Shown here one piece after another: positions 41,879 to 50,380 of a DNA stretch of 50,380 nt (position 1 is its first letter; each line of letters opens with the position of its first letter). Under the pieces are notes generated by a model, which was given only the letters and a program-made list of their open reading frames with translations, was not told the origin of the DNA and ran no database searches. Location of the stretch: positions 1 to 50,380 of the forward strand of contig DASVDF010000111.1 of assembly GCA_036381215.1 (NCBI GenBank). Reading direction: 5' to 3'. The translations under genes and the position numbers were made by a program. Source of the DNA: IDS-8 sp036381215 (GTDB taxonomy: Bacteria > Pseudomonadota > Gammaproteobacteria > Steroidobacterales > Woeseiaceae).

Positions 41879-43786
41879 ATGCAGACCGATCGGACATTCG
41901 ACGTAATCGTGGTGGGCGGCGGCCACGCCGGCACGGAGGCGGCGCTCGCGGCCGCGCGCGCCGGCGCGCGCACGCTGCTCGTCACCGACAACCTCACGAC
42001 CCTCGGCCAGATGAGCTGCAACCCGGCGATCGGCGGTATCGGCAAGGGGCATCTCGCGCGCGAGATCGATGCGCTCGGCGGCGCGATGGCACAAGCGATC
42101 GATCGCGCCGGCATCCAGTTTCGCACGCTGAACGCGAGCAAGGGGCCGGCGGTGCGCGCGACCCGCGCGCAGGCCGATCGCGAGCTCTACCGCCGTGCCA
42201 TCCGCGAGCTCCTGGAAGCGCAGCCGAACCTCGCGCTGTTCCAGCAGCCGGTCGATGACCTCATCGTCGAAGGCGAGCGCGCCGCGGGCGTCGTGACCGG
42301 CCTCGGGCTCACGTTCCGCGCCCGCGCGGTGGTGCTCACGGTCGGCACCTTCCTCGGCGGCCGCATCCTCGTCGGGCGCCGCGAGCGCGCCGGCGGCCGG
42401 GCCGGCTGCCCGCCGTCCATCCGCCTCGCCCAGCGGCTGCGCGAGCTGCCGTTCCGCGTCGCGCGGCTGAAGACCGGCACGCCGCCGCGCCTCGACGGCC
42501 GCACTCTCGATTACTCGGCGATGACGCGCCAGCCGGGCGACGATCCCGTGCCGGTGTTCTCCTTCCTCGGCCGGCGCGACGAGCACCCGCCGCAGGTCGC
42601 GTGCCACATCACGCACACGACGGAGGCGGCGCACGACATCATCCGCGCGGCGCTGCACGATTCACCCATGTACGCCGGCCTGATCGAAGGCGTCGGGCCG
42701 CGCTATTGCCCGTCCATCGAGGACAAGATCGTGCGCTTTTCCGAGCGCGCTTCGCACCAGGTCTTCATCGAGCCGGAAGGCCTCGCGACCCACGAGGTCT
42801 ACCCGAACGGCATCTCGACCAGCCTGCCGTTCGAAACGCAGCTTAAGTTCGTGCGCACGATTCCCGGCTGCGAGCGCGCCCATGTGACGCAGCCCGGTTA
42901 CGCAATCGAATACGACTATTTCGATCCGCGCGACCTGAAGCCGACGCTCGAGACGCGCTGCATCGCAAATCTCTGGTTCGCGGGCCAGATCAACGGCACT
43001 ACCGGCTACGAGGAAGCCGCGGCCCAGGGACTGCTCGCCGGCATCAACGCGGCGCGGCGGGTGCGGGACGAGGACGGCTGGTACCCAGAGCGCTGTGAAG
43101 CCTATCTCGGCGTGCTCGTCGACGACCTCGTCAGCCGCGGCGTGAGCGAGCCTTACCGCATGTTCACGAGCCGTGCGGAATACCGCCTGCTGCTGCGCGA
43201 GGACAACGCCGACCAGCGCCTGACGCCGATCGGCCGGCGCTTGGGACTGGTCGACGACGAGCGCTGGCGCGTGTTCGAGACGAAGCAGGAAGCGCTCGCG
43301 CGCGAGCGCGAGCGGCTGGCAGGCATCGTCGTACGCGGCAGCGCGCTCGACGAGCGCGACCGCGAGCTTCTCGGGCCCGACTTCAGGCGCGAAACGAGCG
43401 CGCTCGCGCTGCTCCGGCGCCCCGAGCTCTCGCACCGCGACGTCGCCGCGCTGTCGGCGGTCGGCCCCGGTGCTTACCGCGACGAGCTACCCGGCGAGCT
43501 CGCCCGACAGGTCGAGCTCGCGCTGGAAGTCGAGGCGCGCTACACGGGATACATCGAGCGGCAGCGGCGCGAGATAGAGCGCCACGCCGCCCGCGAAACG
43601 CTCGCGCTGCCGCCGGATCTCGATTACGCACGCATCACCGGGCTCTCGACCGAGGCCCGGCAACGCCTCGCGGCCGCGCGGCCGGAAACCCTCGGGCAGG
43701 CCGCCCGGCTCGAAGGCGTCACGCCGGCGAGCGTTTCGCTCATCCTGATCCATTTGCAGAAGCGGCGCCTGCAGCAGAGCGCCTGA
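41879..43786 (+). CDS. mnmG: tRNA uridine-5-carboxymethylaminomethyl modification enzyme MnmG
   Basis: A 635-residue FAD enzyme and partner of MnmE (gidA). The FAD-binding motif VVGGGHAGTEAALAAARAG is followed by QMSCNPAIGGIGKGHL, LKTGTPPRL and NGISTSLPFETQ. The NGTTGYEEAAAQG segment and the C-terminal helical domain (SLILIHLQKRRLQ) follow. ATG 41879 gives the usual start (MQTDRTFDVIVVGGG); upstream bases show no good ribosome binding site. rsmG and parAB, which commonly follow mnmG, are not present; an oligopeptide transporter operon follows instead after 43 bases. Confidence 0.97.
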   Translation: MQTDRTFDVIVVGGGHAGTEAALAAARAGARTLLVTDNLTTLGQMSCNPAIGGIGKGHLAREIDALGGAMAQAIDRAGIQFRTLNASKGPAVRATRAQADRELYRRAIRELLEAQPNLALFQQPVDDLIVEGERAAGVVTGLGLTFRARAVVLTVGTFLGGRILVGRRERAGGRAGCPPSIRLAQRLRELPFRVARLKTGTPPRLDGRTLDYSAMTRQPGDDPVPVFSFLGRRDEHPPQVACHITHTTEAAHDIIRAALHDSPMYAGLIEGVGPRYCPSIEDKIVRFSERASHQVFIEPEGLATHEVYPNGISTSLPFETQLKFVRTIPGCERAHVTQPGYAIEYDYFDPRDLKPTLETRCIANLWFAGQINGTTGYEEAAAQGLLAGINAARRVRDEDGWYPERCEAYLGVLVDDLVSRGVSEPYRMFTSRAEYRLLLREDNADQRLTPIGRRLGLVDDERWRVFETKQEALARERERLAGIVVRGSALDERDRELLGPDFRRETSALALLRRPELSHRDVAALSAVGPGAYRDELPGELARQVELALEVEARYTGYIERQRREIERHAARETLALPPDLDYARITGLSTEARQRLAAARPETLGQAARLEGVTPASVSLILIHLQKRRLQQSA

Positions 43787-43829
43787 AACTTGCCTATCAT
43801 TCGCCTCCTCGAGGGGACGCGAGGGGAAC

Positions 43830-45437
43830 ATGGGCAGCACGCGCTCGATCCGGGCGGCGCTGGCGCTGGCGGCCGTGCTGCTCGTTGCCGCCTGCGGCGG
43901 TACCGATGAGGATGCGTCCGACGGGGCCGAGGTTCTCGACCGCGGGCTCGGCGCCGAGCCCGAATCGCTCGATCCCCACAAATCCCGCAGCCTGCAGGCC
44001 GGCCACGTGCAGCGCGATCTCGGCGAAGGGCTGACCGGCTACTCGGCCGCGGGCGAGCTCGAGCCGCGCGCGGCGGAAAGCTGGGACATCTCCGCGGACG
44101 GCCGCACCTACACCTTCCACCTGCGCGCCGCCGCCCGCTGGTCGAACGGCGAGCCGGTGACCGCCGCGAATTTCGTGTACAGCTTCCGGCGGCTGGTCGA
44201 TCCCGAAACCGCGGCCTTTTATTCGCAGTCCGTGAGCGCGATCGAGAATGCCCCCGCGATCCTGGCGGGCGACCTGCCGCCCGATGCGCTCGGCGTGAGC
44301 GCGCCCGAGCCGTTGACGCTGGTCGTGCGGCTCACGGATGCGACGCCGTATTTTCTCGCGCTGCTCACGCACCCGAGCATGTTCCCGGTGTACCGCGGCT
44401 CCGTCGAGAGCGACGACACTTACACGCTGCCGGGCCGCTTCGTCACCAACGGGGCGTACCGGCTCGTGCGCTGGGACGTCGGCTCGCTGATCGAGCTCGA
44501 ACGCAACGAGCTCTACTGGGACACCGCCCACACGGCGATTCCGGAGGTCCGCTGGCATATCGCGCCCGAGCCGCTCGCGGAGGTCAACCGTTATCGCGCC
44601 GGCGAGCTCAACGTCACCGACACCGTGCCGCCGGAAGTGTTCGCGAAGCTGCGCGAGGAGCGGCCCGGGGAGCTGCACGTCTCGCCGTATCTCGCCGTCT
44701 ATTACTACGGCTTCAACCTCACGCGTCCGCCCTTCAAGGACAACCCGCTGCTGCGCCAGGCACTGTCGATGGCCATCGATCGCGAGGTGCTGACCGGGAA
44801 GATCATCGGGCGCGGCGAGGCGCCGGCGTACAGCTGGGTGCCTCCGGGCATCGCCAACTACACCTCGCAGCGCCCGACCTGGGCCGACCTGCCGCGGGAA
44901 GAGCGGCACGCCCGCGCGCAGGCGATATACGCGCAGGCGGGTTACGGTCCCGATCACCCGGCGCAGGTAGAGATCCGCTACAACACGTCGGAGACTCACC
45001 AGCGCATTGCGCTCGCGGTGCAATCGATGTGGCGGGACGTGCTCGGCGTCGAAACGACGCTGGTCAACGAGGAGTTCCAGGTGCTGCTCTCCAACATGCG
45101 CGCGAAGAAGGTCACCGAGGTGTTCCGCTCGAGCTGGACGGGCGATTACGACGACGCGCACACTTTCCTGCACGTGATGACCTCCGATGCGCCGTCCAAC
45201 ATGACCGGCTATACGAGCGAGGAATTCGATGCCCTGATGCGGCGCGCCGCCGGCGAAACCGACCCGGCGCGGCGGCGCGACTTCATGCAGCAGGCCGAGG
45301 CGGTGCTGCTCGCGGACTACCCCGTAGTCCCGCTCTACTTCTACGTGAGCAAGCACCTCGTGAACCCGCGCATCGAAGGCTGGAGCGACAACGTTCTCGA
45401 TTATCATTACAGCCAGCATTTGAGCTTCGCCCCCTGA
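43830..45437 (+). CDS. oppA: Oligopeptide ABC transporter substrate-binding lipoprotein
   Basis: A periplasmic peptide-binding protein of 535 residues (SBP family 5). It has a lipoprotein signal with lipobox VAAC at Cys22, then GLGAEPESLDPHKSRSLQAG and the family signature region WSNGEPVTAANFVYSFRRLVDP. The C-terminal part ends LADYPVVPLYFYVSKHLVNPRIEGW. The ligand is presumably short peptides. GAGGGG lies ahead of the ATG. First gene of oppABC(DF), with 12 bases to oppB. A short GC-rich interval separates it from mnmG, so it may also receive read-through. Confidence 0.93.
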   Translation: MGSTRSIRAALALAAVLLVAACGGTDEDASDGAEVLDRGLGAEPESLDPHKSRSLQAGHVQRDLGEGLTGYSAAGELEPRAAESWDISADGRTYTFHLRAAARWSNGEPVTAANFVYSFRRLVDPETAAFYSQSVSAIENAPAILAGDLPPDALGVSAPEPLTLVVRLTDATPYFLALLTHPSMFPVYRGSVESDDTYTLPGRFVTNGAYRLVRWDVGSLIELERNELYWDTAHTAIPEVRWHIAPEPLAEVNRYRAGELNVTDTVPPEVFAKLREERPGELHVSPYLAVYYYGFNLTRPPFKDNPLLRQALSMAIDREVLTGKIIGRGEAPAYSWVPPGIANYTSQRPTWADLPREERHARAQAIYAQAGYGPDHPAQVEIRYNTSETHQRIALAVQSMWRDVLGVETTLVNEEFQVLLSNMRAKKVTEVFRSSWTGDYDDAHTFLHVMTSDAPSNMTGYTSEEFDALMRRAAGETDPARRRDFMQQAEAVLLADYPVVPLYFYVSKHLVNPRIEGWSDNVLDYHYSQHLSFAP

Positions 45438-45449
45438 CGGAGCTTCTCG

Positions 45450-46373
45450 ATGCTGCGTTTCGCACTGCTGCGAGCCTTGAGCGCCATCCCGACGCTCCTC
45501 TTTGTGATCACCGCCGCCTTCCTCATGGTGCATGCGGCCCCGGGCGGCCCCTTCGACGCGGAGCGCGTGCTGCCGCCCGAAACCGCCGCCAACCTGCGCG
45601 CCGCCTATGACCTCGACGAGCCGCTGCCGCTGCAGCTCGCGCGCTATCTCGGCGGCGTGCTCACCGGCAATCTCGGCCCGTCGTACTTCTATCGCGATCG
45701 CGACGTCGCGGACCTGATCGCGGCGGCGCTGCCGGTGTCGGCGCTGCTCGCGGGCCTCGCGACGCTCGTGGCGCTCATCTTCGGGCTCGCCGCAGGCGTC
45801 GCCGCCGCGCTGCGCCCGAACACGCTCGCCGACCGCCTCATCACCGGCATGGCGATGACCGGCATCTCCGTGCCGGTGTTCGTCGTTGCACCCGTCCTGG
45901 TGCTCGCTTTTGCCGTGCACCTTCACTGGCTGCCGGCGAGCTGGAGCGGCGGCGGCGCGGGCGAGCGGTTGGTGCTGCCGGTGATCGCGCTCGCGCTGCC
46001 GCACATCGCGTTTCTCGCGCGCATCTCGCGCGGCAGCCTGATCGAGGTGCTGTCCGCCGATTTCGTGCGTGCCGCGCGCGCGCAGGGGCTCGGCACCGCC
46101 GCGATCCTGCGCGCGCATGCTTGTAAGCCCGCCCTGTTACCGGTGATCTCGTACCTCGGCCCGGCGCTCGCCGGCGTGCTGACCGGCGCCGTGGTCGTCG
46201 AGGCCGTGTTCGGCATACCGGGCCTGGGGCAGCTCTTCGTCAGGAGCGGCCTGAACCGCGATTACACACTGGTGCTCGGCATCGTCGTGTTCTATGGCGC
46301 TGTCATCATTCTCCTGAATCTCGCGGTCGACCTCGCCTACGGCTGGCTCGACCCGCGGATCCGCGCGCGATGA
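45450..46373 (+). CDS. oppB: Oligopeptide ABC transporter permease OppB
   Basis: A 307-residue permease with six predicted membrane segments. It has the OppB/DppB N-terminus (LLRALSAIPTLLFVITAAFLMVHAAPGGPF) and the EAA-loop (AARAQGLGTAAILRAHACKPALLPVI), which contacts the ATPase. It pairs with OppC. CGGAG precedes the ATG. The stop overlaps the oppC start by four bases (ATGA). Confidence 0.95.
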   Translation: MLRFALLRALSAIPTLLFVITAAFLMVHAAPGGPFDAERVLPPETAANLRAAYDLDEPLPLQLARYLGGVLTGNLGPSYFYRDRDVADLIAAALPVSALLAGLATLVALIFGLAAGVAAALRPNTLADRLITGMAMTGISVPVFVVAPVLVLAFAVHLHWLPASWSGGGAGERLVLPVIALALPHIAFLARISRGSLIEVLSADFVRAARAQGLGTAAILRAHACKPALLPVISYLGPALAGVLTGAVVVEAVFGIPGLGQLFVRSGLNRDYTLVLGIVVFYGAVIILLNLAVDLAYGWLDPRIRAR

Positions 46374-47217
46374 GACCGGCGTTCGCACCGTTTGCCGCGT
46401 TGCCGCAGAGCGCGCGCGTGAGCGCGTGGATTCTCGTCGTCGTGGCGCTCGCCGCGCTGCTCGGCCCGCCGCTCAGCCCGCACGACCACCGCGACACCGA
46501 TTTCGCCGCCCAGCTCGAGCCGCCGACGTTGCACGGCGCGCATTTCTTCGGCACGGACGACCTCGGTCGGGACGTGTTCGCGAGGACGCTCATGGGCACG
46601 CGGGTCACGCTGCTCGTCGCCGTGGTCGCGAGCCTGGTGAGCCTCGTGATCGGGGTCGCGTGGGGTGCGACGGCGGGTTACGCCGGCGGCCGCGTGGATG
46701 CGCTCATGATGCGTGCGGTCGACGCGCTCTACGCCCTGCCCTTCATCTTTCTCGTGATCCTGCTGATGGTGGTGTTCGATCGCAATTTCTTCCTCATCTT
46801 CGTTGCGATCGGCGCGATCAACTGGCTCGAGATGGCGCGGATGGTGCGCGGGCAGACGCTGTCGCTCAAGCAACGCGAATTCGTCGCGGCGGCGGAGCTC
46901 CTGGGCGTCTCTCCCGCAGGCGTAGTCTGGCGGCATATCGTGCCCAACCTGCTCGGCGTCGTCGTCGTATACCTCACGCTGACGATTCCGCAGGCCATCC
47001 TGGTCGAGTCCTTCCTCAGCTTCCTGGGTCTCGGCGTGCAGGAGCCCGACACCTCGCTCGGCGCGCTGGTCAACGACGGCGTCGCGCTGATGGAGCGGGC
47101 GCCCTGGCTGCTCCTCGCGCCGGGTGCGCTGCTCGCGCTCGTGCTCTTCTGCTGCAACGACCTCGGCGACGGGCTGCGCGACCTGATGGATCCGCGCCGC
47201 CGCGCGCAGAACGCCTG

Positions 47218-47218
<1 letters not shown>
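46370..47218 (+). CDS. oppC: Oligopeptide ABC transporter permease OppC
   Basis: A 282-residue permease of the OppC/DppC class. It shows HFFGTDDLGRDVFARTLMGTRVTLLVA, an EAA-type loop (AAELLGVSPAGVVWRHIVPN) and SFLSFLGLGVQEPDTSLGALVNDG, all diagnostic. It overlaps oppB by four bases at its start, and its stop shares one base with the next ATG (TGATG). Confidence 0.95.
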
Positions 47219-48837
<1,619 letters not shown>

Positions 48838-48972
48838 AAGCACGAGTCGGCGGCAGCGAGCACGTGCCGGCGGCGGCGCGCGCGCTGGCAAAAGTCCAGC
48901 GGGGTCACTACCATAGCGGCCTCGTAAGCCGCCGGCTGCCCGGCGGTCACCCCGACCATCCAGAAGATTCTC

Positions 48973-49611
48973 GTGAAGCGACTGAACACAGTATTTTTCG
49001 CCGCGCTCGTCGCGAGCACCGCCGCACTCGTTTCGCTGCCGGCTGCCGCCGCGGACGGCGATCCCGAAAGAGGCGCCGTGCTGGCGGAGACGTGCCTCGG
49101 CTGCCACGGCATTCCCGGTTATCGCAACGCTTATCCTTCGTTTCGCGTGCCGAAGCTCGGCGGACAGAAGCCGGCTTACGTCGAGGCCGCGCTCAAGTCC
49201 TATCGCGAAGGCACCCGCTCGCATCCCACGATGAACGCCCAGGGCAGCGCGCTTTCGGACCAGGACATCGCCGATATCGCCGCATGGATCGGCGCGCTCG
49301 GCACGGCAGAGGATACGGTGCAAGCCGACGACGTCGGCGATGACCAGACCCTGGGGCAGTGCATCACCTGCCACGGCGGCCCCGCCGGCCAGGGCTTGCT
49401 GCCGCCGCCGCCGGTGCTGTCCGGGCAGCACGAGGAATACCTCGAGCACGCGCTCGCTCTGTACAAGGCGCAGGGCCGCGGCATGACCCTGATGAATGGC
49501 ATCGCGGCACCGCTGGAGGACGAGGACATCCGGCGCCTGGCCGAGTTCTGGTCGTCGCGCGAGGGGCTGCACACGCTGGACCCCAACCAGCGGGCGCCCG
49601 CGGCGCCCTGA
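48973..49611 (+). CDS. Dihaem cytochrome c (c4-like)
   Basis: A 212-residue exported protein. It has a signal peptide (TVFFAALVASTAALVSLPAAAA) and two class I cytochrome c domains. Haem-binding motifs are CLGCH (domain 1) and CITCH (domain 2); the likely axial Met ligands are in HPTMNAQGSALSDQDIADIAAWI and TLMNGIAAPLEDEDIRRLAEFW. This duplicated architecture fits cytochrome c4, a periplasmic electron carrier to terminal oxidases. The start is a GTG at 48973. Upstream, 135 bases separate it from the transporter operon. Confidence 0.9.
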   Translation: MKRLNTVFFAALVASTAALVSLPAAAADGDPERGAVLAETCLGCHGIPGYRNAYPSFRVPKLGGQKPAYVEAALKSYREGTRSHPTMNAQGSALSDQDIADIAAWIGALGTAEDTVQADDVGDDQTLGQCITCHGGPAGQGLLPPPPVLSGQHEEYLEHALALYKAQGRGMTLMNGIAAPLEDEDIRRLAEFWSSREGLHTLDPNQRAPAAP

Positions 49612-49660
49612 CGCACTGAGCGGGGCGCGGCCCGGACGGGTCGGAGCACAGGCAGGCAGG

Positions 49661-50380
49661 ATGAACACCGTCCCTCGCCGCCGCGATCTCGGCGACGGCA
49701 TCACGGCCATCGATACCGAGTACGTGCGGCCGCTGCTCGATGCGAGTCACCTGATCGTGGACGGAGGCCGCGCCGCTTTCGTCGACACCGGCACGAATCA
49801 GAGCGTGCCGCTGCTGCTCGCGGTCCTCGGGCTCGAGGGCGTCGAGCCGGCGGACGTCGACTACGTGTTCCTGACGCACGTGCACCTCGACCACGCCGGC
49901 GGCGCGGGCGAGCTGCTGCGCCGGCTGCCGCGCGCGCAGGCGGTGCTGCATCCGCGCGGGGCGCGCCACATGATCGATCCGGAGAAGCTCGTGTCCGGCT
50001 CGATCGCGGTGTACGGCGAAGCGCGGTTCCGCGAGCTGTACGGCGAGATCCGGCCGATCCCGGAAGAGCGCGTGACGATCGCGAACGACGGACAGCGCTT
50101 TGCGCTCGGCGGGCGCGAGCTGACCTGCCTGCACACGGAAGGCCACGCGCGCCACCACTACTGCCTGTGGGATCCCGCTTCCCGCGGCGTGTTCACGGGC
50201 GACAGCTTCGGCATTTCCTACCGCGAATTCGACACGGCGCGCGGCCCGTTCATCTTCCCCACGACCACGCCCGTGCAGTTCGATCCGGAGAAGGCTCACG
50301 AGGCGATCGACCGCATCATGAGTTTCGCGCCGGAGCGCGTCTATCTCACCCACTACAGCGAGGTGCGCGACCTGCCGCGG
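49661..50380 (+). CDS. Metallo-beta-lactamase-fold hydrolase, truncated by window end
   Basis: The visible 240 codons have no stop. The zinc-binding motif is THVHLDHAGG, with HTEGHARHH, the metal-bridging Asp in FTGDSFG, and a final His in YLTHYSE; all are present in order. The closest general match is the large hydrolase group with glyoxalase II and many unassigned enzymes, so the substrate is unknown. The ATG at 49661 has the GGCAGG ribosome binding site-like segment upstream. It lies 49 bases after the cytochrome gene and may be co-transcribed. Confidence 0.88.
   Translation, partial: MNTVPRRRDLGDGITAIDTEYVRPLLDASHLIVDGGRAAFVDTGTNQSVPLLLAVLGLEGVEPADVDYVFLTHVHLDHAGGAGELLRRLPRAQAVLHPRGARHMIDPEKLVSGSIAVYGEARFRELYGEIRPIPEERVTIANDGQRFALGGRELTCLHTEGHARHHYCLWDPASRGVFTGDSFGISYREFDTARGPFIFPTTTPVQFDPEKAHEAIDRIMSFAPERVYLTHYSEVRDLPR

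Overview
The window is chromosomal DNA of a high-GC gammaproteobacterium. Three conserved gene orders support this: rhodanese-grxC-secB-gpsA with trmL close by (the E. coli yibN-grxC-secB-gpsA neighbourhood), glyQ-glyS-gmhB-plsC, and the replication cluster gyrB-recF-dnaN-dnaA facing rpmH-rnpA-yidC-mnmE. A large TonB-dependent receptor, an envC-ctp pair and a glnA-DUF4124-ntrB-ntrC locus fit a free-living Gram-negative. Genus cannot be assigned from the sequence alone; an environmental lineage near Xanthomonadales, Steroidobacterales or Woeseiales is only a guess.

Layout. 1-373: a nested inverted-repeat element (copy A). 374-4175 (minus): eight-domain Kazal-like secreted protein, S41 protease, EnvC. 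4314-8119: rhodanese, glutaredoxin, SecB, GpsA (plus), TrmL (minus), dihydroorotate dehydrogenase (plus). 8244-11171: TonB receptor with a strong terminator. 11397-16064: MocR-type regulator divergent from an Ada-AlkA-like repair protein, an AraC regulator and a secreted unknown. 16046-20763 (minus): ntrC, ntrB, DUF4124 and glnA, with a sigma-54 promoter and two NtrC boxes in front of glnA. 21029-25406: glyQS, gmhB, plsC. 25403-25675: second copy (B) of the inverted-repeat element. 25755-32434 (minus): gyrB, recF, dnaN, dnaA, with DnaA boxes between dnaA and dnaN. 32612-37544: rpmH, rnpA, yidC, mnmE, with an OsmC-fused hydrolase on the other strand. 37685-41708: outer-membrane barrel, then an ABC exporter pair and a TAP-like peptidase on minus. 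41879-50380: mnmG, a complete oligopeptide ABC transporter with fused ATPases, a dihaem cytochrome c, and a metallo-beta-lactamase-fold hydrolase cut by the window end.

How it fits together. Most genes are housekeeping: replication start, translation, tRNA wobble modification (mnmE and mnmG), protein export (secB, yidC), phospholipid precursors (gpsA, plsC), LPS heptose (gmhB), and nitrogen control in which NtrB/NtrC should act on the glnA promoter next door.

Most notable signals. (1) A roughly 270-310 bp dispersed element in two copies, both in 3' flanks of genes, with REP-like ends and inner arms; one inverted-repeat pair differs between the copies yet stays perfectly paired in each. (2) rnpA has no ATG, GTG or TTG between the rpmH promoter region and its conserved core apart from one TTG upstream of rpmH, so it uses either a CTG overlapping the rpmH stop or a frame running through rpmH; gpsA shows a similar CTG start with a good ribosome binding site. 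(3) The DNA glycosylase half of the Ada-AlkA protein lacks the catalytic aspartate. (4) The Kazal protein carries eight different predicted reactive-site residues or near-duplicates. No CRISPR array, prophage, IS transposase, tRNA or rRNA was seen.
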